Shown one piece after another: positions 55,501 to 63,549 of a stretch of DNA of 64,000 nucleotides (positions are counted from its first letter, which is position 1; each line of letters opens with the position of its first letter). This stretch comes from Gelidibacter algens (lineage in GTDB: Bacteria; Bacteroidota; Bacteroidia; Flavobacteriales; Flavobacteriaceae): NCBI RefSeq assembly GCF_001678675.1, contig NZ_LZRN01000020.1, forward strand, positions 1 through 64,000, in the 5' to 3' direction. Both the position numbers and the translations under genes were made by a program. The notes beneath the pieces are model-generated. The model searched no databases. It was not told the origin of the DNA and saw nothing but the letters and a program-made list of their open reading frames with translations.

Positions 55501-55532
55501 AAACCACTGTTACTAAAACGGTGGTTTTTTTT
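55501..55532 (+). terminator. Terminator of the HMA lipoprotein gene
   Basis: Stem AAACCAC/GTGGTTT extended by GTT/AAC across a mismatch, followed by eight T, 24 bp after the TAG of the extended frame. Its position fits a gene that once ended at 55477. Confidence 0.85.
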
Positions 55533-55536
55533 GATC

Positions 55537-56055
55537 TTACCTCAAGGAATATCCCTTGGGCGCCCACCATGGATGCATTTCAATGGCCAAACCACCCGCT
55601 TTGACCATAGGATCAGCATTTGCCAAACTATCAGCCATTTTTAAAGATGGAACACTATAAATGGTAATGCCCCTGATATCTCCAACATCTCCAAACGGAC
55701 CCGAAATATCAGCATAACCAAGATCATACATACGCTTTAAATGTTCTAGGTGCTGCTTTTGCAAACGTTTGGATTCTTCTTCATTTTGAATTTTATTTGG
55801 CCCACTCTTTAAAAAAGCAATAAAATATTGCTGCATAATAATGGTGTCTTTAGTTTTTTCATCAATCATATCAAATATTTGATACCCATTGGTAAGCAAT
55901 TCCTCTCTAATTTGGGTTTGAGTTTTTGGTTCAGAGACTACAGAATCCAATCGTTCAGAGCTGACTATAACATCATCTTTATCTATTTTTCTGTATTTCT
56001 CATTACAAGATGTTAAAAAAAGCATGCCGCTTATCATCCAAACTATATTTTTCAT
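55537..56055 (-). CDS. YciI-like (YCII-related) lipoprotein
   Basis: A 172-residue lipoprotein, lipobox F-L-T-S-C at Cys17. The C-terminal about 100 residues look like the YCII-related fold (YFIAFLKSGPN, HLEHLKRMYDLGYADISGPF, ITIYSVPSLKMADSLANADP, AIEMHPWW). Function is unknown; the family includes small enzymes such as chlorocatechol dehalogenase-like proteins. It lies 22 bp upstream of no further gene and convergent with the HMA gene. Confidence 0.82.
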   Translation of the reverse strand: MKNIVWMISGMLFLTSCNEKYRKIDKDDVIVSSERLDSVVSEPKTQTQIREELLTNGYQIFDMIDEKTKDTIIMQQYFIAFLKSGPNKIQNEEESKRLQKQHLEHLKRMYDLGYADISGPFGDVGDIRGITIYSVPSLKMADSLANADPMVKAGGLAIEMHPWWAPKGYSLR

Positions 56056-56077
56056 AACAATCGTTTTTATAAGGTTA

Positions 56078-56560
56078 TTATAAAGACCAGTTTTTAAAAG
56101 GATTCTTTACCAAGTGAGAGTTAAAATATTTTAACTGGCCTGTAACTTCTTCTCCCAACCACTTTGGCTTTTTAAAATTTTCAGAAACATGTTTTAGCTC
56201 TACTTCCGCAACTATGAGTCCATCATTAGATCCTAAAAACTCATCTACTTCAAACACGTGGGCACCAGATTTGACCTCATATCTAATCTTATCGATCATC
56301 CCGTCTTCGCATAAGTTTAAAAGTGCCTCAGCCTCTGATTTGGAAATCTCCTTTTCCCATTCAAAACGGGATATGCCGTCTTCTGAAGATTTCCCTTTTA
56401 TAGTCAAAAACCCTTGCTCACCTTTAATCCTCACTCTCACCGTTCGATTTTTATCTGAATTTAAAAAAGCCTGAACAATGCGGGTTTGCTTGAAAGCTTC
56501 GGATTTGAAAGCATCAGAAACAACTAAAAATTTACGCTCTATTTCAATCAAATCACTCAC
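56078..56560 (-). CDS. CYTH domain protein (triphosphate tunnel metalloenzyme)
   Basis: A 160-residue CYTH protein. The ExExK motif is E6-I-E-R-K10. Alternating charged beta-strands (FLTIKGKSSEDGISRFEWEK, HVFEVDEFLG, LIVAEVELKH) line the tunnel. Family members hydrolyse inorganic triphosphate, thiamine triphosphate or make cAMP; a triphosphatase is most likely for this short form. The start is GTG at 56560, overlapping the stop of the upstream gene by 8 bp, so the two are translationally coupled. Confidence 0.9.
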   Translation of the reverse strand: MSDLIEIERKFLVVSDAFKSEAFKQTRIVQAFLNSDKNRTVRVRIKGEQGFLTIKGKSSEDGISRFEWEKEISKSEAEALLNLCEDGMIDKIRYEVKSGAHVFEVDEFLGSNDGLIVAEVELKHVSENFKKPKWLGEEVTGQLKYFNSHLVKNPFKNWSL

Positions 56561-57212
56561 CTATTTCCTGGATTTTCTTTGATTTAATGCGTACTGAAGC
56601 ATACACATTATTGGTCAACCACACCATACACTCCGCAATCGTTTCTGGAGCAATGGGCTGGTAACGTTTTAGATCTCCAAAACGAAAAATTGGTTTTATA
56701 AGACCCATCAGTGTTTTAAACACATATTCACCCAATCTAAATTCTTCCCGTTTCCCGCTAATCAAAGAAGGTTGTAAAATATAGGTATTTGGAATTTGTT
56801 GTGCCAATACCTCAGCTTCCATTTTTCCTTTGGTTCTATTGTAAAACACCTTACTATTCTTTTTGGCACCCAATGCGGAAATAACTACAAAGGTTTCAAT
56901 GCCGTTCTCTTTACAGAGTTTTGCAGCAGCCACAGGAATTCCATAATCAATTTTGATGTAGGTGTCCTTGTCTGAAGTTTTTGCTTTGGTGGTCCCGATA
57001 CAACAATAGACTTCATCAGCCTTAAATTTATTGGCATAATGCTCTAATTGAAATAAATCAATAATATACTCTTCTAATTTGGGATGCTTAATATCACAAC
57101 TATTTCTTCCAAAAACCGTCACGTGACCATAACGTTCATCATCCAAGAGCATTTTCAACAAAATGTTCCCTGTCAGTCCTGTCGCCCCCAAAACAATAGC
57201 TGTTTTAACCAT
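56553..57212 (-). CDS. NAD(P)-binding Rossmann-fold protein (NmrA/HTATIP2-like)
   Basis: A 219-residue atypical short-chain-dehydrogenase-like protein. The GATGLTG motif (residues 9-15) binds the dinucleotide. The downstream YNRTKGKMEAEVL carries a Tyr-x-x-x-Lys-like pair (YNRTK). Function unknown; homologues often are called oxidoreductases. Its last codons overlap the CYTH start. Confidence 0.88.
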   Translation of the reverse strand: MVKTAIVLGATGLTGNILLKMLLDDERYGHVTVFGRNSCDIKHPKLEEYIIDLFQLEHYANKFKADEVYCCIGTTKAKTSDKDTYIKIDYGIPVAAAKLCKENGIETFVVISALGAKKNSKVFYNRTKGKMEAEVLAQQIPNTYILQPSLISGKREEFRLGEYVFKTLMGLIKPIFRFGDLKRYQPIAPETIAECMVWLTNNVYASVRIKSKKIQEIGE

Positions 57213-57243
57213 TTTTTATAATTTCTGTTACGCTTAGATGTTA

Positions 57244-57251
57244 TAAATTTA
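57244..57251 (+). promoter_or_regulatory. -7-like box of dinB, 4 nt before the start codon
   Basis: TAAATTTA (one mismatch at the last base) ends 4 nt before the ATG (CGGC between). The same geometry occurs at thiL and at the gene at 17888. No LexA-type box was recognised. Confidence 0.4.
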
Positions 57252-57255
57252 CGGC

Positions 57256-58365
57256 ATGCCAAACGATTTACCAATAAGAAAGATCATTCATGTGGATATG
57301 GACGCTTTTTACGCATCTGTGGAGCAAATGGACCATCCTGAACTTAAAGGTAAAGCTTTAGCCGTTGGTGGTAGCGAGAAACGCGGGGTTGTGGCTGCGG
57401 CAAGTTATGAAGCGCGAAAATTTGGCGTACGCAGCGCCATGAGTGGCATCCAGGCCAAACGCAACTGCCCTGAATTGATTTTTGTAAAACCAAGATTTGA
57501 TCGTTATAAAGACATCTCAAAACAAGTCAGAGCCATTTTTTACGACTATACAGATTTGGTTGAACCGCTTTCTTTGGACGAAGCTTACTTAGATGTTACT
57601 GAGAACAAAGTAGGAAACCCAAGTGCGTCTTTAATTGCTAAGGAAATCAGGACGCGTATTTTTAAAGAAGTCGGTATTACGGCGTCAGCAGGAATCTCAG
57701 TCAATAAATTTGTAGCGAAGATTGCCAGTGACTATAACAAGCCCAACGGACAAAAAACAGTCAATCCAGAAGAAGTTTTAGAATTCCTGCAAGGCTTGGA
57801 CATCCGTAAATTTCATGGCGTAGGAAAGGTAACTGCAGATAAAATGTACCAACTGGGTATTTATACTGGAGAAGATTTAAAATCAAAAACCTTAGAATAC
57901 CTTGAAGATCATTTTGGCAAATCTGGAGGTTACTATTATGATCTTGTGAGAGGCATCCACAATAGCGAGGTAAAACCCAACCGAATCCGAAAATCATTGG
58001 CTGCTGAACGCACATTCACTGAAAATTTATCGAGTGAAATCTTTATGCTTGAAAAGCTGGATAAAATAGCCAAAGAAGTTGCAAAACGCTTAGAAAAAAG
58101 CAAGGTTGCAGGAAAAACGATTACGTTGAAAATAAAATATAGTGATTTCACACTTCAAACCAGAAGTAAAACGTTACCCTATTTTGTGAGCAATAAAGAG
58201 ATCATCCTTGAAACGGCAAAAGATTTGTTATATCAGGAAAAAATGAGCAACTCGGTAAGACTGCTGGGTATTTCACTGTCAAATTTGAATACTGAGGATA
58301 GAGCTTCAACACTAACTGATCCTTCAGAAAAAACCGTCAGCGTGCAGCTGAAGTTTGGGTTTTAA
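57256..58365 (+). CDS. dinB: DNA polymerase IV
   Basis: A 369-residue Y-family polymerase for translesion synthesis. The metal-binding Asp is in HVDMDAFYASVEQ, and S106-L-D-E109 in LSLDEAYLDVT is the second catalytic motif. The HhH region (GVGKVTADKMYQLGI), little finger and a C-terminal beta-clamp-binding-like tail (VSVQLKFGF) complete it. Full length; no frame disruption. Confidence 0.96.
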   Translation: MPNDLPIRKIIHVDMDAFYASVEQMDHPELKGKALAVGGSEKRGVVAAASYEARKFGVRSAMSGIQAKRNCPELIFVKPRFDRYKDISKQVRAIFYDYTDLVEPLSLDEAYLDVTENKVGNPSASLIAKEIRTRIFKEVGITASAGISVNKFVAKIASDYNKPNGQKTVNPEEVLEFLQGLDIRKFHGVGKVTADKMYQLGIYTGEDLKSKTLEYLEDHFGKSGGYYYDLVRGIHNSEVKPNRIRKSLAAERTFTENLSSEIFMLEKLDKIAKEVAKRLEKSKVAGKTITLKIKYSDFTLQTRSKTLPYFVSNKEIILETAKDLLYQEKMSNSVRLLGISLSNLNTEDRASTLTDPSEKTVSVQLKFGF

Positions 58366-58427
58366 ATTTCTCATATTAGTGAACTTAATTTTCATCAACG
58401 CCAATTTTAACTCTATAATCCTTGGGG

Positions 58428-58739
58428 TCAATTTTGTACGACAGAACTTGGATAAGGCGTAATCGTGAGTAATTTAATTGTTATTCCATCTATAACCGTA
58501 TCGTTCTGAAAGCTGTTATTAGTATGCAGATTAAACTTTTTGATATTATCATGACTTGATATAGAAAAGGCAGCAACAGCATCACCTTCCCAAATACAAA
58601 CAAGTCCCGTTGGACATCTAGAATCATTAAAAACAGAATCTAAACAAATAGAGACTTTATTTTCAAACTTATTAAAGCAGGCGCTAACTTTCAAATTTAC
58701 GGCACTTTGAGTTCCATGATCAGTTTTGGAACAGCTCAT
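58428..58739 (-). CDS. Small Cys-containing lipoprotein, apparent 5' frameshift
   Basis: As read from the ATG at 58739 this is a 103-residue protein with M-S-C-S-K at the N terminus and the motif DSRCPTGLVCIWEGDAVAAF, known from a family of small hypothetical lipoproteins in Bacteroidota. It ends in ITPYPSSVVQN. The lipobox Cys is the third residue, leaving no signal peptide. The upstream frame encodes a hydrophobic stretch (P-F-F-L-L-I-L-L-A), but its start codon is out of frame by one base. Unknown function. Confidence 0.75.
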   Translation of the reverse strand: MSCSKTDHGTQSAVNLKVSACFNKFENKVSICLDSVFNDSRCPTGLVCIWEGDAVAAFSISSHDNIKKFNLHTNNSFQNDTVIDGITIKLLTITPYPSSVVQN

Positions 58740-58776
58740 AGCTAAAAGAATCAGTAAAAAGAAAGGATTTTTGCAT
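58740..58776 (-). other. Displaced signal-peptide coding segment of the small lipoprotein
   Basis: On the minus strand, ATG (58776-58774) is followed by an extra C (58773) and then AAAAATCCTTTC... Removing that C gives M-K-N-P-F-F-L-L-I-L-L-A-M-S-C, a classic lipoprotein signal peptide joined in frame to the gene. As the sequence stands, the frame is broken. Confidence 0.65.
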
Positions 58777-58885
58777 CATAAGTGGAAGAATTTAGAAAAA
58801 GGTCAAGTGACTTCTGTGAACAGTAGATGTGGTTTTGTGCCCATGGTTGCGTTGCTCCAACTAAAAAACCGTTTACACCAATGAG

Positions 58886-58917
58886 AAAACCCCAAAATCA
58901 TAAGGTTTCGGGGTTTT
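58886..58917. terminator. Terminator near the pyk 3' end
   Basis: Arms AAAACCCC and GGGGTTTT with a 16-nt loop and T run on the plus side, also usable from the minus strand for pyk, 38 bp from its stop. The rest of the 215-bp gap between 58739 and 58955 shows no gene. Confidence 0.75.
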
Positions 58918-58954
58918 TATATATTGAAGGTTATTACCGACTTGAATGTGATGT

Positions 58955-60397
58955 TTAGAAACTACAGCTTGTAATCTCAGTAACTCTTAGCGTATTCACC
59001 ATGCCTTTATCTTGAATTGGCATTGCTGCTAGACTTACGAGCATGTCCCCTGTTTCCAAATAACCCTTTTTACAGGCAATAGCGTTCACATCTTCAATTG
59101 TTTCATCTGTGCTTACAAACTTATCATAGAAAAACGCCTTAACCCCCCATAACAAATTCAGCTGTGTTAAAATACGCTTATTGGAAGTAAATACTAAAAT
59201 GTGTGAACTTGGTCTCCATGCCGAAATTTGAAATGCAGTATAGCCACTATTGGTCAAGGTTGAAATTGCTTTCGCATTGATTTCATTAGCCATATTGGCA
59301 GCATGATAACAAATTGATTTTGTAATATAACGTTTGGTACGAATATGTGGCGGTGATTGTGGTACCTTAATCAAAGGCGAATCTTCCACACTTTTGATGA
59401 TGTTGCTCATCTGTCTGATTACTTGAACAGGATATTGACCCACCGATGTCTCTCCCGAAAGCATAACGGCATCAGCACCATCCATTACAGAATTTGCGAC
59501 ATCGTTAACTTCAGCCCGTGTTGGGGTTAAGCTTGTAATCATGGTTTCCATCATTTGAGTGGCAATAATTACCGGAATTCGAGCGCGTTTGGCTCTTAAC
59601 ACCAGTTGCTTTTGAATTAATGGCACTTCCTCTGCAGGAATTTCCACACCCAAATCACCACGTGCCACCATCAGTCCATCACAATGAGCCACGATTTTAT
59701 CAATATTTTCAACTGCTTCTGGTTTCTCAATTTTTGCAATAATTGGAATTTTATGATCACTGTGTTCTTTGATAAGATCTGCCAATTGCATTAAATCTTC
59801 CGCATGGCGTACAAAAGATAGCGCCATCCAATCTACTTTCATCTTTATAGCAAAAATGGCATCTTCAATGTCCTTTTCTGTTAATGCTGGTTGTGAGATA
59901 TTGGTGTTTGGCAAATTTACGCCTTTTTTAGATTTTAAAGGTCCGCCTTGTATCACGCGCGCTTTTACCTCTGATTTTTTATCAGTAGATACGACTTCAA
60001 AAATCAGCTTCCCATCGTCAAGCAAAATACGCTCCCCTGGTTTGGCATCTTGTGGAAACCTATCATAGGTCATAAAGACGCGCTCCTTAGTGCCTTCAAA
60101 TTTCTTGCCAGTCGCAAATATGATTTCATCACCTGCATTGACAACTACTTCACCTTTCATTACACCAACGCGTAATTTTGGTCCTTGCAAATCGCCTAGT
60201 ATAGCGGCATTGTATCCAAATTCATCGTTAAGCTCACGTATCATTTGGATGCGTTCTTCAACATCAGCATAATCTGCATGTGAAAAGTTGATTCTAAATA
60301 CATCAACACCCTCATCAAGCATTGCTTTCAATACGGCTTTAGTACTCGTTGCTGGTCCTAAAGTGGCTACTATTTTTGTTTTTTTACGTTTCTGCAT
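58955..60397 (-). CDS. pyk: Pyruvate kinase
   Basis: A 480-residue glycolytic enzyme that converts phosphoenolpyruvate and ADP to pyruvate and ATP. KIVATLGPATS, RINFSHADY, IIAKIEKPEAVENID, LMVARGDLGVEIP and TPTRAEVNDVANSVMDGADA are the expected motifs. The C-terminal domain is complete. Starts 3 bp after the IPExxxVDY gene stop, so the two are coupled. Confidence 0.97.
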   Translation of the reverse strand: MQKRKKTKIVATLGPATSTKAVLKAMLDEGVDVFRINFSHADYADVEERIQMIRELNDEFGYNAAILGDLQGPKLRVGVMKGEVVVNAGDEIIFATGKKFEGTKERVFMTYDRFPQDAKPGERILLDDGKLIFEVVSTDKKSEVKARVIQGGPLKSKKGVNLPNTNISQPALTEKDIEDAIFAIKMKVDWMALSFVRHAEDLMQLADLIKEHSDHKIPIIAKIEKPEAVENIDKIVAHCDGLMVARGDLGVEIPAEEVPLIQKQLVLRAKRARIPVIIATQMMETMITSLTPTRAEVNDVANSVMDGADAVMLSGETSVGQYPVQVIRQMSNIIKSVEDSPLIKVPQSPPHIRTKRYITKSICYHAANMANEINAKAISTLTNSGYTAFQISAWRPSSHILVFTSNKRILTQLNLLWGVKAFFYDKFVSTDETIEDVNAIACKKGYLETGDMLVSLAAMPIQDKGMVNTLRVTEITSCSF

Positions 60398-60400
60398 TAA

Positions 60401-60880
60401 TCAAAAAATTAAATTGTCTTTAGACTTTAGTTTGTCTACATCAATGGTATATGTGGTTATAACTTGTGGTATGGATTGTATTTTTTCAAGCATTTGCTTT
60501 TCATCTAAATACCGCTCATCATTGGAGATTTTTATAAAAAAATCTACATTTTTAAATTCAGGTAACAAATGATAGGTTTTGAGGACTTTCTCATTGGTCG
60601 AAAATAATGAGCCAGAGCTTTGTAAGCTATCTTCTTCTTTTTTGCAAACGTTAGCCACTAAGTGCCAAGTTGTGAAAAACTCTTCATCAAACCATTCATA
60701 AATAGCATAGGTTGCTGCAAAATACTTATAATCTAAATCTTGAGGCTGACGTTTTAATTTAAGATTTAAAGATCTATTGAGAAGATATGCCAATCTGTAA
60801 TCTTCCAACCTACAATGGACGGCTAAAAGCGAGTAGGAAGCGTCGTAAAAATCATCTACAAGTAGTTTGTGTAACGCCAT
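60401..60880 (-). CDS. IPExxxVDY family protein
   Basis: A 159-residue soluble protein of the IPExxxVDY family, a Bacteroidota group of unknown function named from its C-terminal motif; here the matching segment is IPQVITTYTIDVDKLKSKDN. It is habitually found between rnc and pyk, as here. The middle is Trp/Phe-rich (YEWFDEEFFTTWHLVANV). Confidence 0.88.
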   Translation of the reverse strand: MALHKLLVDDFYDASYSLLAVHCRLEDYRLAYLLNRSLNLKLKRQPQDLDYKYFAATYAIYEWFDEEFFTTWHLVANVCKKEEDSLQSSGSLFSTNEKVLKTYHLLPEFKNVDFFIKISNDERYLDEKQMLEKIQSIPQVITTYTIDVDKLKSKDNLIF

Positions 60881-61006
60881 AGTGATACCAACATGAACCG
60901 TAAAGATAGCACTTTATCTCAACTGCAATGTGAAGTTTTGGTTATTCTTAACAGGCGTAACGTACGAAATCGTTATAGTTAGTAACTTTTGATAAAAACT
61001 CAAAAA

Positions 61007-61753
61007 CTATTCCTTAAAAGAGCGATTTATTCTGTTTTGGAAAGCAAAAAAAGCGCGTTTGGATGCCTTTTCTTCAGCCTTCTTTTTAGAGGTTGCCCTT
61101 GCTTTCGACACTATCTTTCCGTCAATGGATAGTTTAACGGAAAAATGCTTGATGTTATCATTTCCAGTATCTTCATAAACATTAAAGTCAAACACCTTTT
61201 TTTCTTTTTGGCACCACTCAATCAATAAACTCTTGTAACTGATTACCTTTCCTTCAAGCGTTTCAATATCAATATGTTTATCAATAACGTTTTTATCAAT
61301 GAATTGTTTACACTGCTTATAACCTTTGTCTAAAAATATAGCACCAACCAATGCTTCAAACAAGTTACCGTGAATATTGCTGCCAAAATTATTCTTTGGA
61401 ATTTTAGATTCTACAAAGTCTATAAGTTTGAGTTCCTTGCCCAATTCATTGAGATGTTCTCTGCTAACCACTTTAGAGCGCATTTTGGTCAAATACCCCT
61501 CGTCTCCCTCTGGAGCTTCGTCATATAGGTAAGCTGCAATAACAGCGCCAAGCATGGCGTCTCCCACAAACTCAAGTCTTTCATAATTGAGTGCCATTCC
61601 ATTCTTGTCTTTAACGTTCATGGACCTATGGGTGAAGGCTTTAACGTAAAGACTTTTGTTTTTTGGCTTATAGCCTATGATTTTTTGGATTTCCAAAAAA
61701 AAATTCCCGTCAGTGTTAGAACGGGAATTTAGTATGTTACGAATGTAATTCAT
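61007..61753 (-). CDS. rnc: Ribonuclease III
   Basis: A 248-residue double-stranded-RNA endonuclease used in rRNA processing. NYERLEFVGDAMLG holds the signature; NLFEALVGAIFLDKG is the second acidic site. A C-terminal dsRNA-binding domain follows (YKSLLIEWCQKEKK, ASKKKAEEKASKRAF). It starts 7 bp after fabF in the acpP-fabF-rnc operon. Confidence 0.96.
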   Translation of the reverse strand: MNYIRNILNSRSNTDGNFFLEIQKIIGYKPKNKSLYVKAFTHRSMNVKDKNGMALNYERLEFVGDAMLGAVIAAYLYDEAPEGDEGYLTKMRSKVVSREHLNELGKELKLIDFVESKIPKNNFGSNIHGNLFEALVGAIFLDKGYKQCKQFIDKNVIDKHIDIETLEGKVISYKSLLIEWCQKEKKVFDFNVYEDTGNDNIKHFSVKLSIDGKIVSKARATSKKKAEEKASKRAFFAFQNRINRSFKE

Positions 61754-61760
61754 TCGGGAT

Positions 61761-63011
61761 TTAATCTAATTTTTTAAATAATACACAGGCATTATGACCG
61801 CCAAACCCGAAGGTATTACTCATAGCCACTTTAACTTCTCTCTTTTGAGCCTTGTTAAGCGTTAAGTTTAATTGCGGATCAATATTTTCATCTACAACGG
61901 AATGGTTTATTGTTGGGGGCACAATGCCATATTCCATTGCTAAAATAGCAGCAATAGATTCTATAGCTCCCGCAGCACCCAATAAATGCCCAGTCATGGA
62001 TTTTGTTGAATTGATATTGATGTTTTTGGCATGTTCACCAAAAACTTCCGTAATGGCCTTAAGTTCAGCAACGTCCCCTAAGGGTGTGGATGTACCATGT
62101 GTGTTGATGTGATCAACATCTTCAGGCTTCAATCCGGCATTTTCCAAACAATTTCTCATTACGGCAATAACTCCTATCCCTTCAGGATGCGGTGCAGTCA
62201 TGTGGTAAGCATCTGAAGACAACCCGCCTCCAAGTACTTCAGCATAGATCTTTGCGCCTCTAGCCTTTGCGTGCTCATAATCTTCCAAAATAATGGCCCC
62301 AGCCCCTTCTCCCAAGACAAAACCATCTCTGGTAGCGTCAAACGGTCTCGAAGCTGTTTCTGGACTTTCATTTCTGGTTGATAAGGCATGCATGGCATTA
62401 AAGCCACCCATTCCTGCTTTGGTAACCGCTGCTTCACTTCCACCTGTAACAATCACATCGCAATAGCCCAAACGAATATAGTTTAGAGCGTCAATCATTG
62501 CATTGGCAGAGGATGCACAAGCTGAAACCGTGGTATAGTTAGGTCCCATAAATCCATGTTTTATGGAAATGTTCCCTGGAGCTATATCAGCAATCATTTT
62601 TGGAATAAAGAAGGGGTTGAAACGCGGAGTTCCATCGCCAGCGGCAAAATTAAGAACTTCATCCTGAAAGGTTTCTAACCCTCCAATGCCCGCTCCCCAA
62701 ATGACACCAACACGAAGCTTATCAACCACATTAAGATCTAGTTTTGCATCTGCGATCGCTTCATCAGAAGCCACCATAGCATATTGCGTAAACCTGTCCA
62801 TCCTGTTGACTAGCTTCCTATCAATGAATTTGGTTGGTTCAAAGTTTTTTAATTCGCATGCGAATTTAGTCTTGAACTTTTCAGTATCAAAATAAGTTAT
62901 TGGCGCAGCGCCACTTTTACCTTTAATCAGGGCGTCCCAATATTCGTCTTTGGTATTCCCGATTGGTGTAAGCGCACCTAAACCCGTAACTACAACTCGC
63001 CTTAATTCCAT
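61761..63011 (-). CDS. fabF: 3-oxoacyl-[acyl-carrier-protein] synthase II
   Basis: A 416-residue condensing enzyme of fatty-acid elongation. The catalytic triad is in VSACASSANAM (Cys), NTHGTSTPLGD (His) and KSMTGHLLGAAGAIE (His with the Lys). The C-terminal NTFGFGGHNACVLFK is typical. It lies 12 bp after acpP. Confidence 0.97.
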   Translation of the reverse strand: MELRRVVVTGLGALTPIGNTKDEYWDALIKGKSGAAPITYFDTEKFKTKFACELKNFEPTKFIDRKLVNRMDRFTQYAMVASDEAIADAKLDLNVVDKLRVGVIWGAGIGGLETFQDEVLNFAAGDGTPRFNPFFIPKMIADIAPGNISIKHGFMGPNYTTVSACASSANAMIDALNYIRLGYCDVIVTGGSEAAVTKAGMGGFNAMHALSTRNESPETASRPFDATRDGFVLGEGAGAIILEDYEHAKARGAKIYAEVLGGGLSSDAYHMTAPHPEGIGVIAVMRNCLENAGLKPEDVDHINTHGTSTPLGDVAELKAITEVFGEHAKNININSTKSMTGHLLGAAGAIESIAAILAMEYGIVPPTINHSVVDENIDPQLNLTLNKAQKREVKVAMSNTFGFGGHNACVLFKKLD

Positions 63012-63023
63012 AAAGTTCGTTAC

Positions 63024-63257
63024 TTATTTAGCTGCTTCTATATAAGAGATAGCTTGACCAACTGTAGCAATATTTTCAGCTTGGTCGTCTGGAATTTGGA
63101 TATCAAATTCTTTTTCGAATTCCATGATTAATTCTACAGTATCCAAAGAATCTGCTCCCAAATCATTTGTGAAGCTCGCTTCAGTGACAACTTCGTTCTC
63201 GTCTACACCTAATTTGTCTACTATAATCGCTTTTACTCTTGATGCAATGTCTGACAT
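63024..63257 (-). CDS. acpP: Acyl carrier protein
   Basis: 77 residues, acidic four-helix protein. The phosphopantetheine Ser is Ser37 in [16 protein letters not shown]. It is first in the acpP-fabF-rnc operon. Confidence 0.97.
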   Translation of the reverse strand: MSDIASRVKAIIVDKLGVDENEVVTEASFTNDLGADSLDTVELIMEFEKEFDIQIPDDQAENIATVGQAISYIEAAK

Positions 63258-63287
63258 AATCTTTTAATTTTAAGTTTTATTGAAAGG

Positions 63288-63295
63288 CAAAAATA
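63288..63295 (-). promoter_or_regulatory. -7 box of acpP
   Basis: Minus-strand TATTTTTG fits TAnnTTTG exactly, 30 nt before the ATG. The 292-bp gap to purN shows otherwise only an A/T-rich stretch and a small CTACC/GGTAG palindrome at 63497-63510. Confidence 0.5.
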
Positions 63296-63549
63296 AAAAC
63301 TTTATTTTAAAACCATTTTTATTTCTACAATGTGTTTGTAATTTAGTAAAGATACATTGAAGTATTTCTATTTTACCTCTCAATTGTTAATAATTATTCC
63401 TTTTTTTGTTTTTCGGATTCTAGAAGCGAATATCTGTAAATGAAATGATATTACTGAATTTTGCAGAACATTTTTTAATTTGAGAGCGGCTAGCACCTAC
63501 CTGATGGTAGACAAGTTTGACAATAATATAATATTTGATAGTGTAGCAG

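Noticed and set aside
63497-63510. CTACC/GGTAG palindrome before purN as a terminator or riboswitch
   Set aside because: The arms are short, no T run follows and no purine-riboswitch core was seen.
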